Shown here in pieces: positions 1 through 11,876 of a stretch of 64,000 nucleotides of DNA. Numbering within the stretch: position 1 is the stretch's first letter; every line of letters starts with the position of its first letter. The DNA lies in the NCBI GenBank assembly GCA_002150815.3, contig NDFF03000389.1, forward strand, positions 1 through 64,000, read 5' to 3'. The position numbers and the translations under genes are program-made. The notes below the pieces were generated by a model. The model saw only the letters and a program-made list of their open reading frames with translations. It ran no database searches and was not told the origin of the DNA. This stretch comes from Grammothele lineata. Taxonomy: Eukaryota; Basidiomycota; Agaricomycetes; Polyporales; Polyporaceae.

Positions 1-2470
1 CTTTCAATGCAAGAGATACTACATGACAAAAATCTGTCAGCCTGAGAGCCACTGGTCTAGAACGCAGGCTCTACGGACTTTTGACCCGGTAACGAGGGTT
101 TTGATCTTGCCGTGGGCGCGAGCTGGTGCTTTGCAGACAGCCTATCATTCCTGGATGTCGGTCGATAGAGAGCCGTTGGCTGGATGATACACGGCCGGAG
201 ACAATATGCGAATGCCCGCAAAGACAGCTCAACTGCCGAAATCCACGAGCCTGGGCTGAGCATTATCGCAATCCAGCCGGTTGGAATATTGCAGATTTGC
301 CAGCGCCCTGTACCCGTCGGGATCAGTCCGGCCAATCAGCAGCGCCCCGGCCCAACCATCCGACGGCGCTATGCCGCTTGGCAGGAATCCTGCCTGATTG
401 TGGTGGAGGCCTGTTCATCCAATGCCGGACTGACGCAGGTTTCATCTTCATCCGCAGGGACCTCATCCGATTCCACACCGGAAGGAGAACCCAGCGGGAG
501 CATTCGGGGGGGGACGCGGAAGGTGGCCGGAGCGCACACCAGGCAGCAGTATGAGCAGAGTGACTATGCCATGCGAGTATCCTGGAGGAGTGGAACCAAC
601 GCGTGCATTGACTAATGTACGGAGACACGTATGTTCATTGTTGACAAAACCGCGCAGCGAGTGAACGCAGCGGTCCTCCAGCCCCGTGACATCCTACGCT
701 CTCTCACTGAAGCAAGGCAATATAATTCAGGTCTATCAGAAGTAGGCAGCAGGCATAGTTGGACGAGGCCGCATGGTAATGGATACAATCGACACCCACA
801 ACCCCCTGTAGAACACCAACATCTTCGGGCCTGAGCCGAACAGTGTTGCCCCTCCGGATGTAGAACAGAAACCAGGCTCGCCAATCTCAGACTCTTACCC
901 CATGTCACAAGACATAGTTATGTTCTGCGCACGCTCTTCATAGAGCATGCTATCTTTTGTGGCTGAAACAGATAAGTTCTCGAGACCTCTAAATAGAGAT
1001 GATCTGGACAACAGCACCAACTACCTCTGCAGTACTGATTTTAACTGATGCAGACACTGTCTGTTCCAAGGCGAGAAACGTCTCACGAAACCTTGCCAGC
1101 TGAGCTCTCGGAAGCTCAGGAAGACTGTTTTATCATCTGACCGATTATGGTGCCAGGGTCAATGCCTGCGGCATGCGCATATGCGCAGTTTTTCATTTTT
1201 TGAACTGCAGCTCTCATCCGTTGGGCGCTCGTTTAACCCTACATCCGGAGGAGTTTTTTCAGCCCAAACAGAATTTGGTCCCAGAGCTGATTATCAGGTT
1301 TTATTAGTGTCACGAAATCACGAAGTTTTTTTTTTTTCATTTGGCATGCTGATTGGATTGTTAGGAAGCCAAGATAACATCCTGCCCTTTATTATGCACG
1401 AAAGAAAATACATCTTGGCCGTCTAACAAAGGAAGCCGTGGAAAGTGTTCCCGTCGTCGGATTTTCCCAATGTCTTATACGCCACGTCGGTATGATATGT
1501 ACGACACAATAGATGTTGCCAAATGGCGCTCAACGTCGTATATCGTGCCATATGTCACGGAGGTTCTTCTGGGAGGCAGACACGACTAGCGCCGCAGCCA
1601 CGTGGCATGAAAACCCCGCCCGCAGCATTACCCTCTGCACTCCTCGGAGATCCCCAGTCCGATTTCCCCCGATTCACCCCACAGATGCAGCTCTGGTCCC
1701 GATATTCTCGGAGGACGCGCGGGCGTGGGGGTATGCATCCAGGACACACGTCAGCGGCTTCCATCTAACCTGTAGCACTTTGCTTTGCTATAAGTATCGT
1801 CCTGTAGACCGTGTCAATGAATCTGCGCCAAGCCGGGGACCAATGCAAGCGTCGTTGACTCTCAAAAGCGTACAGTAGCAGTGGGTTTGCTCTGCAATCC
1901 AGCTTGCAGGGCGCGGTCGAGGGACCGACCGTACACTTCACTTGGTAGCCTCAGCGCAGTAGAAATGGGGCAAGAAGCGGCGGACACACGCGCTGCGTTT
2001 TTAAACGCGAGCTCGCTATGTATGAACAATCGCAGGGAGTTGGGAGGACGAGGAAGTGGAAACACAGAAACGAAGCAAACTGAACTCTGCCCGGCTTCTT
2101 CCAAGCAGATGCGCATAACGAGTAGTACCTCGCTGCTCTACAGTTGCACTGCGCGAGGGTGGATATGCAGCTACTAGGATAGGACTCAGAGGAAGGGATG
2201 AACCTGGCACGAGTGGGTAGCACTCACCGAACAATCATGTTGAACTCTCGTACCACGCTCCATCTGTTCCTTCAGAGTGAGCGATTGTAGGTGGTATAAA
2301 TGGCGGATGCTGTTGCTGATGAGCTACTCTGGTCGTGTGCCAGAGGAGGGACCAGGGTATGGACGTTGGCGAGCACCTAACGGTTTCGCGCCCCCATAGC
2401 GAGCTGCTTGCGTTCCACCATGCATGGAATGTCGCTGCAAGTACGCAGAGACAGGAGGGTAAGGGTAATA
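1..2470. other. No supported gene
   Basis: I see no reading frame with convincing protein character or splice structure here. The open frames are short, overlap on both strands and change composition along their length. A poly-T run of about a dozen bases lies near 1326-1340 in an AT-richer patch. No repeat shared with the rest of the window was noticed. Confidence 0.5.
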
Positions 2471-2806
2471 GATGGGTGAGCGCACGTGGCAGCAGGACCA
2501 GGTAAGAGGAGTCGATGCGTGTGGGGGGTCGAGAGCAGAGGCGGCCGCAGCGCCAGGAGCACTCGCGAACGCTACCTTGAATCGGACGAGTACGCCGGCG
2601 CCAGTTTTGCCCCATCCTCGCCGCGTCCTCTCTGCTCGTCCTCGCACTCCACTGCATTTCCACATGGGTACAGGATCTTCTTCCGCACGGACGCTGGCTG
2701 CTAATATTGACGCCTCCTTCTCCAGACACGAACAAGTCTTTCAACAACACCGGTATCCCTGCCGCCAGCGGCGCAAAATTGCACATGATACATACCAAGG
2801 GCGGCT

Positions 2807-3349
2807 ATGGAAAGTCTTCGCCGTCTGTGTGCTCAACCATTCCTCGAGGTACGCCTGCCTGTCTTGCATGTATTCAACACCCTCACCGGTATACGGAACA
2901 CCATATCTCACCCGGCACAACTGCTGGTCCCTGCAATCATTGGGGTAAGCACTCTACAACGTGCATGATGAACTCCCTAGAATCTAATGTAATTGATTGT
3001 TACAGTATTTGTGACTTGCCCATGGGTGCAACCCTCGAGCTCAGACGGGCTCCCCCTAGTTGAGCACGCCTCTCCCCACGAGGCGTCGAGCCTCAGCGGC
3101 CGTTTTACCCCGGACGCATCGACATCTCTTCCCGCTGACTACCGGAATGAGGCCTGCATCTCGGACCACTTCTGCTTCGCCGACGATGCTCCTGCGAGCC
3201 AGCCGTGCGAGGATTCAACCCTCTGCAGCGGCGAAACGGAGCATGGCGACTCGCCTGCGGACATGTCGACGTCGGCAAGCCCGCTGGACCGCGGTCCAAC
3301 CAACGAGCACGGCGTCCCTTTGGAAGGCATTGAGGATTCCTTCATGTAG
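2807..3349 (+). CDS. Candidate exon pair of a hypothetical protein
   Basis: A coding-like frame runs to a stop at 3347-3349 and is rich in Ser, Asp and Glu, as in a disordered tail. It is preceded by a good intron: donor GTAAGC at 2945 and acceptor TTACAG at 3005. Two frames upstream of the donor look plausible. The one starting with ATG at 2807 is hydrophobic and protein-like, but its phase does not match the acceptor; the frame that does match is less protein-like. The gene is therefore either misjudged or frameshifted. No family was recognised and the start is unknown. Confidence 0.25.
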
Positions 3350-3496
3350 CCCTAGACCTTAGAGAAGGTGTTGTTAACCATCCGATTGTCTTGACCCCTT
3401 AATGAAAGGCTTCGTATGCCACTTACTCTATTAGGGAACGCACGCGCTCTCCGCACGTGGGATAGCACTCGGCCGTTCGACGGCCTTACGTCACTC

Positions 3497-3733
3497 CACG
3501 GCAAGGATTCCCGATTTTTGGGACGAAGAAAAATGGCTGAGCAATTGCGGTTGGAGGCAACATTTCGGCGATATCCCTAAAACAAGGGAAATGTCGCGGA
3601 AAACGAAACCCTTTAGTCGCCCTTTCATCGATTTTTCTGCTACACTTGACTTGTTCAAGAAAAGGCTTCCCCGAGCCACGATTGTCCAGCGGTTTTTCCT
3701 TGTCCGAAAAACCGTTAATCCCCGCCCGCCGTG
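3497..3733. mobile_element. MITE, 237 bp, with inverted ends and 5-bp target duplication
   Basis: Both ends begin CACGGC and continue into related sequence that reads GGATT, then TTTTT, GGAC and AAGAAAAA (inverted at the right end, about 40 bp each). The element is flanked on both sides by the direct repeat CACTC (3492-3496 and 3734-3738), which is the expected footprint of a cut-and-paste insertion. It has no coding capacity. The centre contains a further inverted pair, ACATTT...AAATGT. A related end sequence lies at 13385-13455. The superfamily is not assigned. Confidence 0.75.
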
Positions 3734-3738
3734 CACTC

Positions 3739-5539
3739 CCCCAGGCCTCCCCCATCAGCCCATGTCGCGGCCCATGAATGTGCGTTATCACCTGATTCGC
3801 GGCTCGCGTGAGTCGCAGTCCCTGGCCCTTATGCTTTGCGTCCCTGGGCCAGCCACGTCGCGCAGACCCTGCGCAATGCCTAGGGAGGTGTCTACAGTGA
3901 CCAGTCTCATTCCAGGGGAACCGTTTGACCGTTCGGCCGGCACGTGAGCGGCTCGGCCATGCTCGCGCAGCTCGCGAACTGCGTTTTCGCGCCGTCGTTC
4001 CCCCAATTGCATATCCTCCAGAGATGTTCTGTGGGTATGTAATGTTATTAGTGCTCATACTCACGGTAAACTATATTTCGCAGGCGCGCAACCGCGATAC
4101 TAAGCACGACTTTTGAGTGCTATTAGCATCTGGAACTCCTTGATTGGGTTTGCGGCTGGAGCCGAATGCGGAGGGAATCGGGATAAAGACCAGTCTAAAC
4201 AGCAAGTTGAATACATCTCTATCTGCACGGTGCCGCGAGACTCGAGAGCGAGCTCGCGCGGCGCGGCGCTTGTCAGTCGATCACCTTGCCCGATTGAGAA
4301 ATCCCCCGCCCTCCGAATCCAGCAGGCGTATCAGTCGCTTCCTCCTCCCAAAACAATTCATCCGGTCCGCCTTCGGCGGACCTCCCTTGACACGACCGAT
4401 TTTCCGACGTCTGCACAGAGGCTCTGATACTTACGGCTCCCTGCGCGTTCCTCCAGCCGTCAGACGTAGACTTCGCCTGAGGTGTGCACGTGGCAGGATG
4501 ACCACCGCCCGCTTTTTGTCCGTGGCCCACAGCGACGCCGCCGACGTCAAGAGTCTATCGCGCCCACTTGAGCCGTCCCGGGGATTTCCAACCCTGTCAC
4601 GGCGCGTGCACTGCCCAAACCCGAAACGTACGCGCAGGATTACCCGCGCTTCACCGCGGACCATCTTTCGTGCGAGGAGGGAAGCGTTGGCTGTGGCTGA
4701 AGCCGCTGGCTTGTTTTCAGATACCGTTGAGTCGCTGCCCGTCTGTTGCCTCCTTCGGTACCCGCCGTCCTACTCTCGTGCGTACTCCACGGTATCGGTA
4801 ACGCGTGATCTGTGGTCTGCGCTCGCGGGGCAGCATGGGACTAGGCGGAAGATGTGGGCACGGACGCATGTCGGAGGCTGTTCCCGTCCGTTTGCTTCAA
4901 CGCCTCCACAGACATACCGATGAGTACAGCCGTACAGTGCTATTCCGAGCTCCTTTTTCTTGGAATCCTTGTTTATTGCCCGGAAGGGCCAAGCGCTATG
5001 GTAGGCAGTACGAAACCGAGTGGAAGCGTGGGTAGCGGTATGGGCCGGAAGGGGGGTCGCGGGTCGTTGGAGGGGAAAGTATCGTGATAGTCGGGCGCGT
5101 CGACCAATGCAATTAGTCGTGGAATGTAAAGTATGCGCGGTAGTGGTGGCCCGTGGTATAGCAGAGTTGTACATAAAGTAGTAGATGTTAGGCGTGAGTG
5201 CGCTAGTGTGTCGTAAGAGGCGGCTCCCAGCCGTGCGCGAGCCACGCCACCCCTGACCATCCAGTGGTAGGGAAGTGGGTTCTAAACCTGCCATCTTTGT
5301 CTGGAAGCGAATGCGCTCTCGGGCTGTTGCTTCTTGTCATGGTCAGGGGTACGGACGACAGTTGCCCCGTCGCTCGTCGGACCTCCCCCACCCCCGGGGT
5401 GTGAGGCTCGCGCCCGCCGTAGCCGAAAGGAGTCAGTGGCAGCACGAGGGTGTGGAAGCAAAGAAGGGGGGAGGTATCGTGTATAAGTAGGTAATCGTGT
5501 ACGAGTTCGTGTGCAACCATAGCTCGGGGCTGCGCGCGT
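3739..5539. other. No supported gene
   Basis: A 259-codon open frame at 4144-4923 is arginine- and serine-rich with no domain and looks fortuitous in GC-rich DNA. Nothing else in the interval has splice signals or conserved motifs that I could recognise. Confidence 0.4.
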
Positions 5540-6183
5540 TCAGGGGCTGTCGTCCTCATTGAGTGCTGGGAGAACTCCGAAGATGCGTCGGAAGCGCTCC
5601 ATGGCATTGATGTAGGCGAAGATTGGGGAAAGCGCACCCTGCGCGGCCGAGTGGGCGGAGATGAATCGCTCAGTGAATGCTATAAGCTGCGAAGCGGAAG
5701 TTGCGGACTGTTTCCGGCACATGTCGAACAGGTGTTGGTGAGTGCTTTGCCAATCCGGTGGAGATGCGAGTAGAGGCCGACGTGGCCTGTCCGGAGCTGA
5801 AGGAGGAGACCGGCGAGCCGGCGGGAGAGTGGACTTATACGTTCCGTGAACTTCTTCGATGGGAGACTTTCGTCAATCCGCTGCCAACCGGGTGCTCCGC
5901 AGGGAAGGGCACCATCTTTCCGCCACCGTACGGTCGAGCTCCTTCTTGTAGTTCTGACGTGCCCTTGTCGCGCTGAGTGGGAGCGGTTTCTGGAGTTCCT
6001 TGGGGAGTCTCCGAGATGCTGATGAGGTGCCGCCCGCTGCTTCATTGGCTGCCTTGTCTGCTGCCTCGTTCCCCGAGATGTCTGAATATCCTGGGACCCA
6101 TCGAAACGTGAGGCGCATGTTCGGGTGGGTGTTTTTGAGTCTGTGGCTGTGGCTGTGGAAGATGTCAGTGATCCTTCAGACAC
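5540..6183 (-). pseudogene. Broken 3' end of a LINE-type retrotransposon (RNase H and C-terminus)
   Basis: Three consecutive pieces lie in three different frames. The first (about 6183 to 5873) has the RNase H signature: a frame ending in RWVPGYSDISGNEAADKAA, which matches the fourth catalytic region (W-V-P-G-H-x-D-I-x-G-N-E-x-A-D) of the RNase H of fungal non-LTR elements, with H replaced by Y. The second (about 5890 to 5700) has the following LLLQLRTGHVGL segment, as in these polyproteins before the zinc knuckle. The third (5722 to 5540) has a terminal IFAYINAMERF motif. The frame changes mean it cannot be expressed. The reverse transcriptase domain is absent, as expected for a 5'-truncated and decayed copy. 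Confidence 0.8.
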
Positions 6184-7423
6184 CTAAACCGACCCGCGCC
6201 TATGTACTCCACCCTCCCGGACGCGTCCCGCTTTCCACCCACATTCAATGCCATCTATAACTCCCCGAATGCACATTTACTCTCCGTTGACACCTCGCGC
6301 GTTTTAAACGTATAGATCACAAATAGAACTCGGGCGAGCTCAGTAAGCAGTCTGTAGCACGTGCCAACGGCGGAGTGAAGGTCTGTGGTGCGATACGCTT
6401 GGAGACCAACGAAGGACGTTCCCTGGGCAATAACCATGAGTTCACGGTCGCACCGGAGCGCGTGGGGTCGGCATCCGCGCGAGCGAGACACGCAGTCAAT
6501 CTGACGGCGATTTAGTTTCTACGCGCTCTCCAATGTTTGACCGGATCTTACCTCGTCCGTTTCAGCTCGCCTCAGCCCATCTCTATGTCACTCCACAGTT
6601 CGGACCAAGCCCTTCCAGAATCACTGAGGACTTATAGGACTTGAGCGAGCCCAGTAGCCTATACACGGGTACTGAAAAGCGCGGCAACGATGCGGATCGC
6701 GCGAAGGTGGCAGGCGCGAGCGATTGGGTCAGGGATGAGGATGCGGAAGAGCGCGCGCGGCCCCGCCCCGTGTGCTACATGTGACGTGAGCGGCTTGAGG
6801 CAAAACGCGAGATCCTAGCCACCTTCTTCCATGCACGGTGCACCCCAAAGCGTAGGTTAGCAAATGTATCTTCTTCAACGTCACTGAGCGTAGCTGAGCG
6901 TGGACCGACAGCAACAACCGTGACTTCACGGATGCGCCTGGACTCATATGTGCCTCCTCAAAGCCAGAGGGCAGCCAGTTGATTCTAGGAGGATTTTCAG
7001 CTTGTTCATGGGCCCTGGGGGTGTTGATTCTTACCTGGTGCCCGAGATATTCATTTCTCCTCCCCCATCCTTTCAGCGTATGTATCTAGTTCTGCTCACG
7101 CTGGTGTCAGTGGCTCAAATGGGTTCCTCAACGCCGAGCCTCATACTTTCGTCAATATACCGCGCTTGCTCGGAATATAGGGTATGGGTGGAGGGGAGAA
7201 TGGCGTCGCATCGAATGACGAGAGTTTAAGCGCCCAACGAATCTTGTCAACAAAGCTCAACAAGGTCATATGACCTGTAGGCAGATTCGCACATTCCTTC
7301 AACCGGCCTAAGCGGCCAGGCCAACGCGAACTTTAAAGTGGCGGAACGACCTCACAGCAAGCGATCACGGCGACGCGGCCCGGTAACGGCAACAGCCGCG
7401 CGCTACACACAGTGGCAGCTCAG
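6184..7423. other. No supported gene
   Basis: Only short overlapping frames are present. A weak continuation of retrotransposon-like sequence may extend to about 6490 on the minus strand, but no motif confirms it. Confidence 0.4.
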
Positions 7424-7460
7424 CGGTGTTGCTCTTTGTTCCAAACAAAGAGCAACACCG
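7424..7460. repeat. Perfect 17-bp inverted repeat with 3-nt loop
   Basis: The arm CGGTGTTGCTCTTTGTT (7424-7440) is followed by CCA and then by its exact reverse complement (7444-7460). All 17 pairs match. It could extrude as a hairpin or cruciform, or be the joined ends of a palindromic element. It lies about 360 bp upstream of the 894-aa gene. No flanking duplication was identified. Confidence 0.9.
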
Positions 7461-7570
7461 CGTTGGCCGGCGTCCGGCCCCTACCGACCTGCATGTGCCG
7501 TCATCTACACAACATTTATATCAACGCTCGACGTAGGCGCACAGCAGGTTGCTCTCTCTCTTTGATCTGG

Positions 7571-7733
7571 TGAAGGATAGTTCCTTCTCAGACAACGCGC
7601 GCCAGCCTATTTTCGTACCCTCTGATAAGGTGAATATGTCCTTGAATATGCGTGAGTATTGAGCTGAGGCGCGTCCAAGTACTGCCAACGCCAGCGGGAG
7701 CATACGAACTGCCGAAGGATAGTTCCTTATAAA
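7571..7733 (+). promoter_or_regulatory. Repeated GAAGGATAGTTCCTT motif and TATA box upstream of the 894-aa gene
   Basis: The motif GAAGGATAGTTCCTT occurs at 7572-7586 and again at about 7715-7729, where it runs into TATAAA (7728-7733). The TATA box lies about 90 bp before the ATG at 7823. A third copy, GAAGGATAGTTTCCT, sits at 13643-13657 just before the pseudogene fragment of the same gene, so it belongs to the 5' flank that was copied with the gene. Regulatory function is inferred. Confidence 0.45.
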
Positions 7734-7822
7734 CTGGGCACACAAAACGACGATAGGAAGAATATCTGCGACAACTCTCCTGCGATCTTCGACGCTGCCA
7801 CTCATGTGGGTTGACGCCAGCG

Positions 7823-10556
7823 ATGGGAGGGGGTCACGCTAACGAGGAGATCAGGTCCAACACCATTCGTCACTTCTTCTATGAGAAGAACCTTTACACC
7901 GTAGTGAATTGGTCGCCCGTGGAATCGCTCCCTGGGTTGCTCATTGATAACCCGGAGCTGAATTTGAACCTGCGCGACATGCGCAAGGCTCTTTGGGCGG
8001 GCGCCACCGCCCCGGAGATGGGGTACATGCTGAAGAGGTACAGCTCAGAGTCGGCGTTTCTGGCCCGCTTGAGATCCCATGAGCGGGAGCTCCCAATAGT
8101 ACGAACGCAGCGGGGCTACACGCTTGTTCCAGAGATCATGAGAGCATGGGAGGAGATGGAAGACGGTTTCTCCTTCGTAGTCAAAGTCCTCTTCGAGTCT
8201 CAAAAGCGCAACCCGGAGGCACAAGACCTTCTCCCCCGCCGTTGGAACTTGCCAAGTGACTGCGGATACAAGCTGGCTCACCGGACGGCTTACGGGGCCA
8301 GAAAAGCCGCGCTGCGCGCAAGAGACGCGTGCGTGCTGCTGCTGGCTCGCTGCACGATGGCCATCGCCCTCTGTACGAGTGGAGAGGACGACTCCCGCGG
8401 CCCTCCTCTTTGGGTCAAGGTACTCGACGAGCACGACGTGCCAACACTCTGGGTCGACACATTGCGCGAATCCGTAGTCGCCGACCTCTCTGCGGGCCTT
8501 CGCGCTGGAGCGTTCGTCGAGCCGAGGGAAACGACGCAATGGATGCATCACGTGCCGTGCATGGTACGAGCCAACCTCCCTGTATACATCTCGTGGGGAC
8601 CCGACATCGGCGCAGTCGTGACCAAACATCCCTTCCTCGCCGCGTACGTGCCTTCGACGACCGCATTCATCCCTTGCGTGTATGAAGAGGACAGTCGTCC
8701 CAGAGCGCGTTTGTATTTCCGCTGGGATCGTGTGGGACTGCCGCCTACGGAAGGCTTTGCAGGTGGCGCCACGATATCATCCGTCTCTTCATACGGCTTC
8801 CCGACCCGCTTCGTAGATCAACTACTACCCGTGGACGCTCGGGACACGGCTCTGGCAGACGAGAAGAAGCCACATGGGCCGAGTCAACGCCCTGGTGAGA
8901 GTCGCGAAGAGTTCAAGGCCCGTCGGAAGCGAGAAGCGGACTCCCTCGCTACCCAGGCGACTCCGGAAGAATGGGCGAAACGTGAGGCTATGCAGAGGAA
9001 GGCTCTGTTTAGTGTGCGCCCTATCCGTCCCACAGTGGTCTATTTATGGAAGCAGGCGATCGACGTTGCTGGAGACTGGCCAGAAGAGTGGGCAAAGCTC
9101 GACTACCGATCACACGTGCCTTTCCCCGCGGTGGGGGAACTTTGGCCCAGGTATCAAAACGCGCTTAAGGTCTACGACCCTTGGAGAGATGAGTGGGATA
9201 TCTTTCCGGGACCGGAGGGTGGTCTGTCGGATCTAGACGACGAAGACGCTTGGGCTACGGGAGAAGGCGTTCCTGATGCGGTCTCCCTCCCGTGCGGTGA
9301 GGTACAGATCTCGAAATTCTTCCAATCCGATCTGTGCCAGTTCTACGAGGAGGAACAGGAGGGCGGATTTTGTCCGGCACTCGAGGCATTCTCCGACCTG
9401 TCGCGGTTCCGCTACGGACTTGTTCCTGTGGTGGTGGATGGGATGGGCATCGAGTACGAAAAGTACAGTGAGGCCACCGTGCGTAAGTGCTTTGGGCTCT
9501 TGGAGGAGGACATGGACGGGGCTGCTCGGGCAGCCGTAAAGCCGGCCAGCGGACTGCTTGCTGCACTTCTGGCGGACGCCTCGCACCCGGATGCCCCGGG
9601 TATGATTTGGGATCTTAATCCGGCCTGCGACCGTTTCATTTTGCTCGGGTTCGGAGAGTCCCCAATCTGTTTCTCGCGGCACGTGTTCAATGGCCAGGCA
9701 GTTTACCGCGTGCACTATCGGAACGACGTGGACTCCGAAGTGACCTGGGGCCTTTTTGTCAACGCAACTACAGCCCTGGAACTTAGCCGGCGCCGAGGTG
9801 TGGATACCGTTCAAGATGCAGCACACTTGTTAGTGGGGCGAGGCACGCGATTCTGTACGGCTTTCGTGCCGGAGCCAAGGGATCGCGCGCGCGTCAGCAC
9901 CGCGACGCCCATGCCGACTTATCTGGGCTGGAGACCAGCGGGGTTCCGACCAGATGGGAGGGAATATCAGGCATACGAGCAACGCGCGTACGAGCTCCTG
10001 TCTCAGCCTAGAGGGCGCGCTGCGCTGCTGCGCGGAGGTATTATCTGGCGATTGGCTGTGGAGATCCTCGGCGGAAGCAGCATCGACCGTGCAGAGGGAG
10101 GGCCATCTACGGACGTTTGGGAATGTGGGCACGAGCTGGTTGAACGGGGGTGCGACTCGTGGTACGAGGACGCGCTCTCGGACGACGAGCTTGATGTGAT
10201 CTGCGGTGTTTACAAGGTTTACACGGGTGAGTTCGGTTTGAAGAGCGCAACGCATAAGTTCTGACGCGATTACAGATGATTCGAAAAAACAAACCGCGGA
10301 TACATCGTGGTGGCCGAAGGCTAAGGTCTGGGAGTCGGGTTGTTACGACATAGGTCATTGGTCCTCGTTTGCGGAGCTGTGGTTCCAGAAGCGGCTCGAC
10401 AAGATAAGGTCGCATGAAGCGCTTCCGAAAACCGTCGTCGCTTGGAAGAATGACGTGAAGATCGCTCCTATCGCTAAGAGGGTGAGACTGGCAGTGGATG
10501 CAGCCAGTGAACACTTCATGGAGTCGCGAAAGGCCGTGTTGTGTGAGCAGAACTGA
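7823..10556 (+). CDS. Intact two-exon hypothetical protein, 894 aa
   Basis: Exon 1 is 7823-10226. A 49-nt intron (10227-10275, donor GTGAGT, branch CTGAC, acceptor TTACAG) then restores an open frame in exon 2 (10276-10556). Without the splice the protein would stop at 10264, so the second exon would be missed. Phase is consistent (1 base plus 2 bases), and exon 2 adds 93 residues beginning DDSKKQTADTSWWPK, including WFQKRL. I chose the ATG at 7823 because an in-frame stop lies upstream at 7754 and no earlier ATG is in frame. The protein is soluble-looking, rich in Trp and acidic residues, with no membrane segment. It resembles, from memory, a family of Agaricomycete hypothetical proteins that is greatly expanded and often found near transposons. 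No enzymatic motif was recognised. A decayed copy lies at 13.6-13.9 kb. Confidence 0.85.
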
Positions 10557-10997
10557 TCGTGCGCAGTAGTGCCCTCAAGGGATATGAGTCGCGCACCCTG
10601 CCATCGACATTGTAACGACATTAGCATATATTAGTGTACCGGTGGCTACCGCGGGATCTGCTCTATGTATGATACTACGCCCTATGAAGTGAGTTAAGAC
10701 GACTAGAACGCTTGTCATATAAAGACTCGGGGGTCTACGAGTTGTGGCCCTACCCCAGACAGACGGAAGACTACTGAGCTCGTACGCAGCACCTTCTAGT
10801 TGCTCACTCTGCTTAGCTCATTGGGCCAGCGAGGCATCCAAAACTTCCATAGGTGCAACGTGGCAATGTCCCACAGACACTACTCTGGAACACCTCTGTT
10901 AGATTGGGCTTAGGGCGGAGGTGAAGGGGTCCCTTAGGAGCTCATAGTATGGAAAGGGCATTAATGTCGTAAAGCTTATTCCTTGGAAGATATAGAT
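10557..10997. other. No gene seen between convergent genes
   Basis: This interval separates the 894-aa gene from the minus-strand frame beginning its 3' end at 10998. No coding frame, repeat or clear termination signal was identified. Confidence 0.5.
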
Positions 10998-11876
10998 CTA
11001 CATAGGACCAGCATCATCCAAAACATCCTCCTCCGATTCATGATCGCTGTTGTCGCTCTCATCCGGCAGATCCTCCGGCACTTCTTCATCGATATCCGCA
11101 GGATGACCATACAACGCTCGGTCTCGCAAGAGGAGGGCGACGAGAACATCAGCGCTTTTGAGCGCCCGCAGCCGTGCTTCATCTACCTGTGCCAGAGTGA
11201 ACCGGCGATCCTCCAGCAGCGCTCCCTCGACATCGGGACGGCCGGAGTAGGAGATCGGCCGGAGATACTGTGCCCGTGGAGAGATACGATAACATGCCAC
11301 AGTATCATCTCTCAATGCGAATGTTACATCTTTTGCTGCTTTATAGAAGGTTTTGATGGCTTTCTACGTGGTGGCGAGAAGGTTGACCCCCTGGATGGTT
11401 CCTGAGAAGGAAGTGCAACTCACTTTGGTGGACCGAGTGTAAATCCGTCCGAACGCGCAGCGACTCCTCCAACCACGGAATCCACCCCCCATACTGTGGT
11501 ACGGCGGAAGTCGTAGGTAGTCGGGAGAGTTGATATGGCTGAAATTTGGGGACTCTTCGCCCCAAGATGCAAGACTGAGGGGTGGACCATGTAAATGCCG
11601 TTCCACGAAGGATATGCCGCTCCCCAACGTTTCTAATGTCTCCGCTGGCCACATCACAGGCCGATAAAGCGGATGTGCGGGATGGAGGGAGAGGGTGCCA
11701 GACGGGTGGTCTGAATCGAGCGCGTTGTACGCCATGACGGGGCGTCGGATGAGAGGATGGCGATTTAATCGATAGCTGCAGGTCTGAAGCGGTATTTGTT
11801 GTTGGCGTCTATCTCTTCCGAGATGCGCCGAGATAGGAATGCCGGATGAGAGCTCAATGGAAGGACCGGATGACAA
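10998..11876 (-). pseudogene. Hypothetical protein frame interrupted by one stop codon
   Basis: Read on the minus strand, a single frame runs from about 11876 to 10998 with one in-frame TAG at 11364-11366. The part after the stop (from 11315) is protein-like and ends in a strongly acidic tail (residues EEVPEDLPDESDNSDHESEE). The part before it has normal amino-acid composition (LYRPVMWPAETLETL and similar). A second coding-like minus-strand frame at 11765-12208 (KSPLIVLLQTVQVCIKGYS) probably belongs to the same gene, but no splice pair with matching phase was found. It could also be a real gene whose intron I have not placed across the stop. No family was recognised. Confidence 0.45.

Noticed and set aside
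4144..4923. 259-codon open frame on the plus strand
   Set aside because: Arg/Ser-rich throughout, no motif, overlapping frames equally open on the other strand; typical of GC-rich non-coding DNA.
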